In this document: one piece after another, positions 45,194-56,676 of the stretch | Position numbering within the stretch: position 1 is the stretch's first letter | Layout of the letters: the number at the start of each line of letters is the position of its first letter | Notes under the pieces: generated by a model | What the model was told of the DNA's origin: nothing | Database searches by the model: none | What the model saw: only the letters and a program-made list of their open reading frames with translations | Assembly: GCA_020726505.1 (NCBI GenBank) | Contig: JAHLEZ010000019.1 | Coordinates: 248,001 to 312,000, forward strand | From: Leptodontidium sp. MPI-SDFR-AT-0119 | Lineage: Eukaryota > Ascomycota > Leotiomycetes > Helotiales > Leptodontidiaceae | Length of the DNA stretch: 64,000 nt | Reading direction: 5' to 3' | Translations under genes and position numbers: made by a program

Positions 45194-47006
45194 CTAGTTC
45201 GACAAGTCATTATTGACATACAACCCCTCCATTAACCACGCACACCTCTCATTGGCAGTCGTATCCTTCACTACCCCTCCGATACCCTCAAGTCTAATGA
45301 CCATAGTCGTGGCATTATTTTGATACTGCGGGAAGAAAGGCACACCTCTCCCATTCGGGTTACCAGAGGCGCTCATCGCGAAGTTAGTGATGTATTTCTG
45401 CATTGCAGTAGCAATGGCAGGTTGCACAGGGAGACCGTCATTTAAAGTCGTAGTATCGCCGTTGAAGAACGTGTATGCGATATCCTCGCCATGGAGTCCG
45501 GGAGGAACGGTAAAGTAGTAAGCGTATGTCTCGTTCTGGAACGCAACGTCGAGGAAACGGGTGTTGCATGTGAAAGACACTTCGGCGGTGATAAGGGATG
45601 CACGGCCGAAGAGAGAGGTGTAGGGGTATGTTCCATCGTAGACGGCGGGATAGAGTGTGTTCATCATGTAGTCGATTGTCTCGTTCGTGGCGGTTGGGAA
45701 TACAGCTTCTAGGTTTGCAGTCACGGCGGTATCGGTGGTCAAGAATGGCGATGTGAACTGCAGACCTTCGTCGGAGTTGTGGGAGACCATGACGTTGAGA
45801 TCGGTGTCAAACTTTCCTTCTGAGAGCAAGACACCAGGGAGCTTGGGTACGAATGTACCATCGACGACAGGTCCAAATGTGAAGGTACCATAAGGTGCAG
45901 AGCGGGCGACGACGATGCTGTTGAGACCAGCCAGAGTCTTGAAATCCAGGGCACGGAGGGAAGCAACATCAGTGACATCGGCAGAGATGAGAGACTGGGC
46001 TTGGCTGATGACGGACTGGTAGGTAGCGACTTGTTGAGCATCTCCTGGGACGGGAGGGAAGCCAGGGCTTTGCAAGATAGCCTGAGAGAATGGAGCTGAG
46101 CCGTTTGAGCCACCGTACGCAGTGATTTGGTGCATAATTGATCCTGCACCGGCTGACTCGCCCATCACGGTAACTCGAGTTGGGTCACCTCCAAAGAGAT
46201 GGATGTTTTGCTGGACCCACTCGAAAGCAAGACGTTGATCGTAGAGAGCTGCGTTTGGTACACCATCTTGCTCAGAGAATATTGAGCCTGAAAGCCATCC
46301 GAAAAGACCGAGTCGGTAGTTCATGGCGACATATACGACTCCTTCGCCCTCGTCAACCTGGCTTTGGGCAATGAGAGTGGCTGGGTTGCCAGTTGATGTC
46401 TTGTCTCCGTACACGTAGCCACCACCATAAACCCAGACTAGAACAGGAGCAGACTTATTGCTGGTGTAGATGAACTCAGGGACGATGACGTCCAAGAACA
46501 AGCAGTCCTCAGATTGTCTTGGGTCTGGCGCGGCAAGCGAATCGATTGTCAATGCCGACGAAACGGCATCAACCTGTGAATTGATGTAAGCCAGCGTTGC
46601 AGCATCGGAGCCGCCGAGAAAGTAGGAGGCAACTTGAGGCCAGTATGGCACAGCTTGAGCACACATGGATCCTTGCTGACCATCATTGAGAGTGCGGTTG
46701 ATGGTCGTTGGGGGGATTGAGGCCTTGAACCGAAGGTCGCCAACCGGAGCAGCACCAAATCTGATGTTGGAAAAGTTGTAATAGTTTCCGGTCTCCTGTA
46801 TTGGTGTCAGTTCGGTAATCTTCACACGGGGTGGAGAGACGTACATTAATGGTAGCTTGATGGAGAGCATATCCCAAGTCAACCGTAGGCAGTGCAGATG
46901 CGGAGGGGTTCGTGGACGAAGAACTGTCATTCCGAGTTGTCAGAGTTGGAGCAGCAGAAACCACTGCGCCAGTGAAGGCGAGGGCAGAAATGAGTTGGCC
47001 AATCAT
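45194..47006 (-). CDS. Secreted type-B carboxylesterase/lipase
   Basis: Exon 1 47006-46845 and exon 2 46795-45194 (50-nt intron GTACGT/ATACAG) encode 587 aa, typical of fungal secreted type-B esterases. The signal peptide is MIGQLISALAFTGAVVSAAP, followed by a Ser/Thr-rich linker. The alpha/beta-hydrolase triad is complete: S268 in VMGESAGAGS, E397 in SHNSDEGL and H489 in PGLHGED. The oxyanion hole is LVWVYGGGYVYG, and QSEDCLFLDV is the second family signature. N-x-T/S sites are numerous, as expected for a secreted glycoprotein. It hydrolyses carboxylic esters (acylglycerols, sterol or aromatic esters); the exact substrate cannot be told. The chosen ATG at 47006 is the one that begins the signal peptide; eight upstream in-frame codons begin with a non-ATG. 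Confidence 0.92.
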
Positions 47007-48770
47007 TATGAAAGTATATGAGGTGCAAGTCAAAGGAACGAGTGAACTGTTGACCGTGGCTGGCTAGAAACAAAAGTTGGACGGGATACCCTCACCATCT
47101 TATATCATGAATTCTTCTGCTAAATTTGACGTCTAACGTTCGCTAGCTTCCATATTGATTTTCTCGACCAGCATCCGGCATCCGCTGGAGTGCATAATCA
47201 AGGGTCAAAGGTTTTCCAAAACACCTTCTTCTCGAACACTTCTCAATTGGGATGCATATCTAGAGCCAAGCGGCCAGATCGGACGGAATTAAGATCATGG
47301 AAGTTTCATGGAAGACATTTCATAGACCCTAGTCCTCGATTCTGCTCAGTTGCATCGTGCTCACCCCTCGCCAACCCCTCTTCTGAGGCGCAATGAGACA
47401 TCCGGATGCAACGCTACGACGCCCCGGTGCTCCGAAAGCAAAGAAGCTTTGTGGTGCCTGTGAGCTATCGAGATAATCGGTATTTCGGCTTGCTTGTGAT
47501 TGGGGTGTACGTGTTATGGAAACTTTTTTCATATGTGTTGTGGATCGTGGTGGGCTTTTCGGATATTAGGGGCAGGGAAGCCCCTGAACAACAATTCATC
47601 ATTTCCATTGGGTAGATAACCGGCCTGAGCCGAGAGACGTGATGGGGATTAGGGGGAATATTCGGCTCCAAGCTTCCAGACTCGACTTCCTTCAAGTTTT
47701 TATTTCCACTTAGTCCCATCTTTCTAAATGTTGCTATTTTGTTTTAGTTTTTTACTGAAGACTCGCTTTGGGAAGTGTTTTCGGTTGAATTGTTCAACCG
47801 TAATGACTTCTCCAAGCGTCATTGAATCTGAGCAACCCAACGTGGGTTTTGTCGATTCTAAAACAAGCCGCAAATCTCCGTTTGATGCTTCTCGCGATGT
47901 GCTCTTTATTAAAACGGGTAACTTTGCATAAATATGCCTTGTTTTGGCAGTACTGCACAGAGTTTGGCTGGCAGTAACTCTAAAATTTGGTGGGCCTCAT
48001 GCTTTCATTTTCTGGCTTCGGATTGTTCTCTGGACGCAACGATTTTTCATAAGCAGCCCCCTACTAAACTTGAACAATGAAACCTTTAAGAAGACCCAAG
48101 GTTAAAATTCATTATCGTCGATGCATTTCAATCCATCTCTTTCCGCTTTAGATTAGTGCGAGGCGACGATGCTACGTATGATGTTGGTGGTTGTAAAATG
48201 GAGACGATTTATAGATTGCACCCTCGCACCTTGGATATTTCGATGAAGGGATGCTGATGCGCAATTGCTTGTTGTCGAGAAGCGTTTAGCTTGGGGCTCA
48301 AAACATTTTAAGCGAGGGGTGGTCGAAAAGGGGGCGGGGTAGCAAACCATGTGGTCCATATCGTCGCTATCCGGTGAAGTTAAAAGATCGTTCAGACTAT
48401 GTAATTATAATTATAATACAGAAATCTAATCGAATTCAGTGATTGTAGCTCTTTCGCTACCTCTTCTTTCAGCCAATGGAGGGCTGAATTTGTTCATCTC
48501 AGCAACAGTGTGCAAGGATACATTGCATATGTCTCCAAGTTTTCACCCACCACCTTGATGGCTTTCGCCTTCAACTCAGTTGATTGGCGCACAAAAGATC
48601 GTTGGTTCTCAACATCGGCGACCTGATGGGCAAAAGAAAATCAGAAGTGGGCGCCACCAACGGTTGGCATTATTGGCGGCACGCAACGGAGTTTGGCGGG
48701 GATGAAGGAACATATTCAGGACATTCCCAGTTGGATTTCAACACCTTGTTAGCTGATTATCTCTACTCGG
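47007..48770. other. Intergenic, nothing recognised
   Basis: 1.8 kb holding the carboxylesterase promoter. ORFs near 47406, 47728 and 48584 have no signatures or spliced partners that I can support. Confidence 0.5.
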
Positions 48771-50108
48771 AATTCAATTCAAAGAAGTGAACACAACAAA
48801 GCCGATACAATTATTCAAACAGAGAACGTCGGCAAGTGATAATCACAGAAACCAACTTCGCCAGTTGAAGCACTGACACGTTTTACAGGATCGCTCCCCC
48901 GACCAGCCTGTGTGTTTGACCAAGCACGAAGTGACAGATAACTACTGACAAGCCAAAAATAGACTTCCAAGATGCGTTTGCTGACTATGACGCTGGAAGG
49001 ATTACGAAGGCTTGCCTGTTGAAGATTCAAGACGCAGCAGTCAAGGATACCATCAAGCGTTTGGAAGGTACTGGCCAAGATCTCGTCACGGATGGAGAAC
49101 AGAGGTCTAGCAGCTTTGCAACCTATCCGCTCACAGAGTAAATTCCATCATATAATTATTGTGCGGATATTGACCTTGATTAGTACTTTGGGAGGCACTG
49201 GGCTGCCCCAGAATCTGGGAGTTGGCCCCGACTCGTTCTGCATCTCATTTGCAGATGGTCACACGAGACAACTACCTTACCTTACCTCTGGCCCTTTCAA
49301 GTACAACACTTACGCCTACGATAACTTTGCTCTATCCAAAAAGTTCGCAACCAAGCCCATGAAATGCACCGTCATCTCACCATCAATGATGTACATGATC
49401 TACCCTTCCAACAATCCGATCCAGTCCTATCCCAAGGAAAACTTCATCAAAGATCTGATATTGGAATGCGTCAAGGACATTCGTGGCTGTTTCGCGGCCG
49501 GAGCCAAAAGAGTCAGCATCGACTTCACAGATGGAAGAATGGCTGCCCAGGACCTGAACTTGCTCGACACTTTCATCGATCTCAATAACAAAGTCCTCTC
49601 TAACTTCACCGCTGAAGAGAGGAAGGACATCGGCGTTCATACGTGCCCATGAGGCGATTGTGACAGCACTCATAGCGCAGATGTCCCTTATCATGCGCTG
49701 CTCCCAAGTCTGTTCCGGATTAACGCGGGGTACTTCCTCATTCAGATGGCTAGCGAAACTGAGAAGGAGGAAGCGTTGGAGGATATTGGAGCAAACCTTA
49801 GGTTTGACGCAGATGGTGTAAAGCAAGTTGCCTTCATAGGTGTTATGAACACATTGAATCCACATCTTGAGTCTCCAGAGGAGATCAGGGATGTTCTGCT
49901 TCTTGCAGCGAAGCACATTGGCGAAGATCAGCTTGGTGCGACGGATGACTGTGGTTTCAGTCCGTTCTCTATTGATCACAAGCCGAAGTATGGAGGTGCG
50001 GACTTTGCGAGGGAGGTCGCTTTCATGAAGATCGCAAATCGGGTGACGGGAGTGGTGTTGGCAAATGAATGCTTGGATTACACTTGCAGGGGAGCACAGC
50101 AGCAGTGA
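48771..50108 (+). pseudogene. MetE-like (cobalamin-independent methionine synthase family) gene with nonsense codon
   Basis: Conserved pieces assemble from exons ending at 48831, then 48889-48909, 48963-49137 and 49184-50108. Introns are 57 nt (GC donor GCAAGT/TACAG), 53 nt (GTGTGT/AATAG) and 46 nt (GTAAAT/ATTAG). Family motifs: ENVG+SLPRPA (the usual AEHVGSLLRP start), LVTDGEQRSSSFA, FADGHTRQLPYLTSGPF, VISPSMMYMIYP, then VHTCP-stop-GDCDSTHSADVPY, RINAGYFLIQMASE and LGATDDCGFSPF with the zinc-ligand-like Cys. A TGA at 49650-49652 replaces a residue that is Gly in the HxCPGGD motif. The frame is otherwise continuous to 50108. In addition, no in-frame ATG precedes the first exon before a TAG at 48750. 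Two independent lesions favour a recent pseudogene. Relatives are ~370-400-aa single-domain proteins of unclear substrate, not full MetE. Confidence 0.75.
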
Positions 50109-50507
50109 CAGAGATCCACAGTTGCGTCTGCCCTGCACTCAGTGCGATGATGTAATAAACATGAGCATTGAATATTCCAGAAATACAAGATTTAGTAAGT
50201 CTTATTACTTGAGTTAGATCTCTTGGAGAACTCTTTGCTCTTGTTGATGGGTGCCTTCCTATCGGAACAGTTGTGCACCTTCCACATGCAACAACCAGCA
50301 CCTTGTACCACGTCAGCCGTGTAACCACACCGTAATTTGAGGAGGTACAAACTTCTTCCAGCCATTTATATTCGACTCCCAAGCTTTGCAACTGAAAAAA
50401 GGGTCACCAAAGGTGTTCTTGAAGCCTCCACATAGCAAATTCTCAAGCAAGTCAATCGTTCCCAACTTCAAAAATCAAAACAATTCCGGCACCTAATCAT
50501 CATTGCA
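50109..50507. other. Intergenic, nothing recognised
   Basis: 399 bp between two same-strand pseudogenes, with no ORF or repeat of note. Confidence 0.5.
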
Positions 50508-52254
50508 ATGCCGCACACTCTTTTCAGATCTGCGGTTGCTGGCATTCTCTCAATACTCTCCACATACCCTCATCCCAGTCGGGCAGACTGGACCTTCAAA
50601 TCCCGACCAGATCTATCTCCTCCTGTTCTCAACATCACCATTCCCTCTGCGTCCCAAGATGGGTTCCTTTTCATGACTCACCATACAGGCCTTGACGTCG
50701 AAATCACCAAGCCTTCATGACCCATCCAGTCAGGTTCATATATCTTCACCTCAGGGGGTGAGCTTGTATGGTCTGGGGTGGGCTGTTTGCTGGACACCAG
50801 CAACAACTTCCACGTCACACAATATCAAGGGGACGATGTCTTAGTCGCATACGAGGCGAATGCAGAGTGGAACAACTATCGAGGGGTCGGACATGTGACT
50901 ATTCTCAACAAAAATTACGTCCCTATCAAGACAGTTGTTGGGAATGGTATCATGATTGATGTGCATGAGTTCAAAATCGTCGATGGTAAATCGGCTTTGA
51001 TGGACTCTCTCATGCCAGTACCATATGACTTGGCTCCCTTTGGCAACCCACCATAGTCTCAGTGGATTTTCGATGCCAGGTTCCAAGGTAAGCTGTTTTG
51101 CAGTCCAATATTTGGCCGGAAAAGCGATTGACTTCTCAGAAATTGACCTCGAAACTAGCGAAGTGCTGTTCGAATGGAGCAGTCTTGACCATGTATCCCC
51201 AGACGGTAAGTTAACCGCTTCTCTGCAAATCATAAACTGCTTGTTTTCCTATTGTTCTAACCTTTAAGCAGAGACCATCGAACCAATCTCCACTTTGTCA
51301 TCCGGAACAGGCGTCAGCGCAGCAGAAGCAATCGACTACATGCATATGAATTCGTTAGATAAAGATGGTGATGACTACCTGGTCTCCGGAAGAAGAACAT
51401 CAACGATATACAAAATTGACGGGAAATCTGGCAAGGTTATCTGGCGTCTTGGGGGGAGATTATCCAACTTCACTCTTGGACCTGGCGTGGAATTTGGACT
51501 ACAGCACCACGCGCGCTTCATTTCTCGCTCAGAAGACGGCCACCAGACGGTAATCAGTCTCTTTGACAACAGTGGTCAGCATCTCGATGATTTCGCCGGC
51601 AGATATGAGAACCGATCCAGCGGCAAAATCATAGTCGTAGACACTAGAGACTGGTCGGCGAGCCTATCCCAGAAATTTCAAGCGCCAGACAAGCTCTTCG
51701 TATCATACACAGGCAGTGCTCAGGTACTACCTGAAGGAAATGTGTTCATTAATTGGGGATTACCAGGTGCAATGACTGAGTTCACGCGCAACGGAACTAT
51801 TGTCTTCCAGGCCTATCTTGATAGTGGAGAGCTTTTCCGCAACGGGCATGAGTTCACTTACAGAGCCTCCAAATCAAACTGGACTGGCATACCTCGAGAG
51901 AACCCAGCTCTCGTCGCCTTAACACACGATGAAATTACAACATTGTATGTGAGTTGGAATGGAGATACCGAGACCAAACGCTGGCAATTCTATGGGGTTG
52001 ATGACAGCGGGAAGGAAGTGCTGCTTGGCGATGAAGCTAGATCGGGTTTTGAGACAAGCTTCAGTGTAGGGGCCAAACCTAAATTGATTGCCTTTCGAGC
52101 AGCAGCAGTTGTAAGTGATGGGAACGTCGCAAGGACATCCAAGCTGGTCAAATCTAAGCCGCAGATCTTTCCGTACGTTCCAGGAAAAGACGACTCGGGT
52201 GATAGCGGTGATAACGCTCAGGCAGCTATGCAAAGCGAAAATGGGGAGCCATGA
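50508..52254 (+). pseudogene. Arylsulfotransferase-like (ASST family) gene with two in-frame stops
   Basis: Exons 50508-51087, 51140-51205 and 51272-52254 join in phase; introns are 52 nt (GTAAGC/TCTCAG) and 66 nt (GTAAGT/AGCAG). The signal peptide begins MPHTLFRSAVAGILS. Family motifs run in order: FTSGGELVWSG, WNNYRGVGHVTILNKNY, VVGNGIMIDVHEF, VPYDLAPFG, EIDLETSEVLFEWSSLDHV, DYMHMNSLDKDGDDYLVSGR, GKVIWRLGGRLSNF and FGLQHHARF..ISLFDN. The frame is interrupted by TGA at 50718-50720 and TAG at 51054-51056, each inside conserved sequence. An intron excising the second (GTACCA...CTCAG, 45 nt) would delete the conserved PYDLAPFG. Both stops could come from single C-to-T changes (CGA, CAG). Fungal members are secreted or lysosome-like enzymes or structural beta-propellers of uncertain substrate. 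The intact length would be ~540 aa. Confidence 0.8.
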
Positions 52255-52737
52255 TTTGTTTCTCTCAGATATCAGGTAGAAGTGAACTATTGAGTTTGCT
52301 TCACATCCGCAACGTCTCAGGCGCGCTGGCATTCGATAAAATAGCAATCCATTGCTGACCCCGCGTGGATTTTTTTTTTAGCGGGCACCGGGTGATGCCA
52401 TTCGGCTTCATATTTACGCTTTGAGCTCTGCTGAACTATCTCATAATAACTAAGAATTTTCTGGGTGATCAGAATGCTTCGAATCTAAAAGATCTCTCAT
52501 CCGAACAAGTGAGACTACACCGGATGGAAAGATTTGAAGAAACCTCGTTTGTCACACTTGCCCAACCTAGGACCACAAGCGCCAATTACGTCATTGCCTT
52601 GCTTCAACAAACAGATCTCATTCCAAGATCCAACCTTCTCTCCAACTTCAACATTGTACAACCGGACCGCAATACTCAACTATCACGAAAGCTATGATAC
52701 TCTAAGGTCCGCAAATCCACACTATCCAACTCTCACC
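52255..52737. other. Intergenic, nothing recognised
   Basis: Upstream region of the small membrane protein gene. An ORF start at 52534 is in a leader-like sequence and is not favoured. Confidence 0.45.
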
Positions 52738-53303
52738 ATGAAGTCCGCAATCCTCTCTGTCATCCATGTCTCGCAGGCAGCCTTCGGCATCTACAATCTC
52801 TATCTCGCATCGATTTCCATCAGCAATCTTCAAGGGTACGAAGACATGAGCAAGAAAGCAGCAAAATACTCAAGCACCGCGGAGCAGCAATTGCACAAGA
52901 CGAGAACCACGCAAGCTAGCGGAACAATCGCCGTATGACCCTCTTCCATGCCCCACCCAGTACCTCTCCCCTATAAGCCTCAAGCCATGAATCCATGACC
53001 ACTCCTCGTACCAGCCAGACTGACAATCACGCACAGCTACTGTTCTCCGTTGTCAGCTCCATCTACCTGATCTTTGGATCTCCTGGGACGGGAGCTCTGC
53101 AGGGTGTTGCAGGTGTAAATTTGCTTGCTTTAGTGGCTGCTAGAAAACACGTGGGTGATTTCTGGAAGTCGAAGGCACGTGTGCCGGTACCTAGTGTCGG
53201 GGATTACAACGAGGCCACGAAGGACACTCAGGAGGTGCGATTGAATTTAGCGTATCTTATTGGGAGTTGGCTTGCTGTGGGTGCGGTGGATTTGGTCTTC
53301 TAA
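52738..53303 (+). CDS. Small integral membrane protein, hypothetical
   Basis: Exons 52738-52932 and 53037-53303 join in phase 0 across a 104-nt intron (GTATGA donor, GCACAG acceptor) to 153 aa. No family recognised. The ATG at 52738 has a favourable CTCACCATGAAG context; upstream in-frame ATGs would add 68 Pro/Asn-rich leader-like residues. The N-terminal helix AILSVIHVSQAAFGIYNLYLASISI, a central FSVVSSIYLIFGSPGTGALQGVAGVNLLALVAA pair of helices (given here in part) and the C-terminal LAYLIGSWLAVGAVDLVF make about four membrane segments. Short polar loops separate them (SKKAAKYSSTAEQQLHKTRT and KHVGDFWKSK). The transporter or enzyme role is unknown. Confidence 0.65.
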
Positions 53304-54576
53304 TTGAAAGATTTTTCTGCGGTAGATTTTTTTGTGTAATTTTATGTTGTTTTGATGGTTTGAGCTTCCTGTTCTCGGGATTTGGTTTCAATCTGCGAGT
53401 ATGGCTATCCATAAATGCATTCCAATTAAGTTAGAGAAAGAGATGCTATTGTTAGCTGAGAAGCGATTTCAGTCGCAGCTGGCAGCATGCAAGCACCACA
53501 TGCGCACGTCACGGGTTTCACTCTCCTTCGTTGATGTTAAACAAACAACAACCCAGGCTCTAGTTAACATATATACAGCCCGTCTGGAAGTCGAGGTTGT
53601 AGTACCTGCAGTTCTCTGCGGACAAGACAGTCATCAAAAATTTAAATACTTCCTTCTATAATAGGTCTGAGTCAGAATAGGTTGTGGCGCGCGCCCAAAT
53701 AGCGTGAATATAAAAGGAATAGCGTCGACAGAAGATTTGGCATAAAGGAAGGTCAGAAAGGGGATGAAAGAATAATTAATTAGGTAGACATCAACCAATC
53801 CACTCCAGGCTTCTATTATATTATCATTCGCAGTTATTACCTCCGGGAGTAAATTTAGTGGTATTCTTAAATACTTTAATTATCTAATAAAATAAAATAG
53901 AGAGTGATAATATAAAATAAGCTATTCAACGTCAAAGGTGTTTAGTTTAGGAGAATAAACTATCTAATTAATAAATAAAGCTTTAAAACAGCTCAGTTAG
54001 ATTAGTCTAGTACTTGTTAGATATGTATTAACCCAAGTGAATATATTGGGGCATTCACAAAATCCGCCACTTCTCCCTCCGCCTCCAGCTCATACCTGTG
54101 ACGCGTGAAAATATAAACAATGAGTTTGTTGTTGTGAATTAACAGCTAGCATATTAGACTAGCGGTTATATAAAAGGGTAGACGACATTCCTGGTGTATA
54201 TAACTAACCAGCACGACAGTACGACAACTTTCTCGAGGCTCGATCATTTCCTTCCGAAAGCACACAATCGAAGCGTCTTTAACAATACAACAACACAACA
54301 ACAATATAACAACAATGTAACAACAATATAACAACAATATAACAACAATATAACAACAATATAACAACAATATAACAACAATATAACAACAATATAACAA
54401 CAAACAATATAACAACAATATAACAACAACAAAACAACAAACTTCAATTCGTACAAAACTTTACGGAGTCATTCAAAGTACTGTAACTTTGTCAGTATTC
54501 CCATTCATGTGCTCTAATTAACCAGTCAGCAACCAACTTTCATCACATTAGTCACAACTCATCAAAAGAAGTCACC
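53304..54576. other. AT-rich intergenic region with minisatellite
   Basis: Markedly AT-rich between about 53690 and 54180 (runs such as AATAAAATAAAATAGAGAG and many TATA/TTAATTA words), unlike the flanking genes. This is compatible with a decayed, possibly RIP-mutated repeat. It ends in the 11-bp minisatellite that lies just upstream of the next ORF. Confidence 0.5.
54284..54440 (+). repeat. 11-bp AACAACAATAT minisatellite
   Basis: About a dozen head-to-tail copies of an 11-mer AACAACAATAT, with one ATGT variant and a shortened unit near 54400. It is flanked by related (AAC)n sequence. It ends ~140 bp before the ATG at 54577. The strand-antisense translation is an artefactual Tyr/Cys/Val/Leu repeat and is not a gene. 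Confidence 0.9.
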
Positions 54577-56676
54577 ATGGTTTCAAGTAGAGATTCCATA
54601 TTCAAGGCCATCGAGGCTGAAGCCAAGCCCAAGAGGATCTTCGTGATTAAAAATGGAGAAGGCAAATTTATCCTCGTTCGAGATCCAGATATGACCCAAG
54701 TCGAGAGGAAGTTGAGATCAACACGAATGCCGATGCTCCTGCAGGAAAATCACCTCACAACTAAAAGGCAACTTGAAGAAGACGATCTTGTAGAGTTGGT
54801 ACCCAACATCCTCTACGAGGTAGAGTTTCCATCTGAGCTTGGAGTACCAGGGGAAGTCGGATCGGTGATAAAGTTGACCATGGAGAGGCTCCAAGAGTTG
54901 GGTCTTCTGAAAGAATATCTCGAGGTCCGTGCAGAACTCCTGCACAAGGACAAATTGCCGCTTCTTGCAAAGATATCCCAGGAAGAGGACAGCAGTTACA
55001 AGAAATTAGTGGGGACTGTATACCAAACAAGCTTGACCCGAAATCCGAAGTCCGACCCGGGCTCGCTTCATCTCTCCAGCTTGCAACGGCGTCAGGATGA
55101 ATAGAATGGGAAGAGTATCAACGAACGGCTGATGAAGCTCGTTTCCAAAGCGACACGGATGGTAATCCCCAATATCAGAGGTGGCGGCAGGGAAGAAAGG
55201 TGGCATGCTGTTGCATCCATGACACCTTACTGGGACGACAACCATGAGACTTCCAGCATTCAACTAAACTACACTCCTCAAGCTACGAGTGTCAATGATG
55301 CACTCAAGAAGTTTGCTGTTGGACATACTGATTCTGGCGACGACCCGACTGGGTACTCGGGCCTGTGTGGCATGAGCCACTTCGATGAGAGTCACTTTGC
55401 GGGTCGCTTCAACCTCACTCCACTCGGCATGACAACCACTGTCGGGAAATGCGAGCTGCTTCTTTTTCCCGCAAAATTGTGGCTACACTGCTCGTCCGGA
55501 TCCGGTACCTACGATGTCTCTCCCAACGATCCACGACGTCTCCAACCCTCCCCTCTCGACCACCTGACCAAACTTCCCGCAGACACTCCATTTATGCGCC
55601 TCAATGCAGTGGTTTTCCCAAACAAGCGTTGTCTCAATCCTACCTGGCGCCAAATACATGGAGAACTGTGGACTGAAAAGGGCCGCAGCATTTACCCCTC
55701 TACTGCAGCTCACCAGGAATGGATGATGAGAATCTGGATAGCGAACGAAGCAGAGATTACTCATTGGTTAGAGAAACTCGCCGCGGAGGAGGAATACCCA
55801 GATGCCGGTAAAGACACAGTTGCTTTCAGAATATCGCTCTTTCGAGATCATGAAGCCTGTGGACCTGCTCTACTCACAAAGGCCACAGAATTCATGACAA
55901 AGGCTTTCAGGAGCCAATTGGAGCAATGGAAAGCAGGCAACAACCTGAGAGCTAAAGCCAGCGATGAACAGGCAGAGAAAGATGCTCGAGATGCCGGATT
56001 GGATTGCGAGGACGCCGAAGTGAAGGCTCAACGCATCAAAAAAGAAAAGGCAGCAAATAGCAAGGCTCGCATGGCGTACAGCGCTCAATCTCACATCTTC
56101 CCGCCAGTGGAGAGGGCATTGGCGAATGACTACCGCCGCTTGTTTGCTTGGCTTGATGAAAACACCGGAAAACTTCGATACCCTTCGGAAGAATGTACCA
56201 CGAAGACGCTCGAGTGGTGCGACAAGCCTAACGATGACTTTAAGAATCTCTTAAAGAAAGCCGAATACCTCGACTGTGGTAGTCGAGTGTCTAACGCCGG
56301 CGGCGCTGGAGGGGCCGGATCGCTGATAATCCCAAAGGTTACATGGTTCAATCCGGACTTCCATAAAGAATTCGATCCTTTAACAGATACTATCCCGGGA
56401 AATCCTAGCTGGCAGCCTGGAGCCTTGGGTGGTGAAGAAGCAGATCATAAGGACTCGAAGGAGACACGGAAATGGAGCCACGACCAAGCAGTTTGGGAAC
56501 AGGACGGAAACGGTGTTTTCAGAGACGTTGAATACACAGGAGTTGACGATTACTGGTCTGCTGCTGGTGTTGATGAAGAATCAAATCAAATCGTGCAAAG
56601 CGGAGAAGGCAGTATGATCTCCCAGGCTCAGCACTTCGCGGAATACGAACCATGGTTACAAGAGGACTACGACTGA
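54577..56676 (+). CDS. Long hypothetical ORF interrupted by one UAG (or 87-nt intron)
   Basis: One frame runs from ATG 54577 to TGA 56676 (700 codons) broken only by TAG at 55102-55104. The pieces are 175 aa and, from ATG 55132, 514 aa. An alternative reading is a spliced 87-nt intron 55018-55104 (GTATAC donor, GAATAG acceptor) that removes the stop in phase 0, giving ~670 aa; its branch site is poor. No family recognised. The N-part is charged (RIFVIKNGEGKFILVRDPD, later LVELVPNILYEVEFPSELG). The C-part has a His/Asp-rich MSHFDESHFAGRFNLTPLG and a Trp-rich WMMRIWIANEAEITHWLEKL. A highly charged Ala/Lys/Glu helix (residues ~275-330 of the 514-aa part), a Gly/Ala cluster (NAGGAGGAGS) and an acidic C-terminus follow. 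No signal peptide or TM segment. The minisatellite lies in its promoter. Confidence 0.5.

Noticed and set aside
50979..51062. Intron removing the TAG at 51054 in the arylsulfotransferase-like gene
   Set aside because: A GTACCA...CTCAG splice would be only 45 nt and would delete the conserved PYDLAPFG segment, so the TAG is treated as a real interruption.
54146..54456. Minus-strand ORFs with Tyr-Cys-Val-Leu repeats
   Set aside because: They are direct translations of the 11-bp minisatellite and carry no coding signature.
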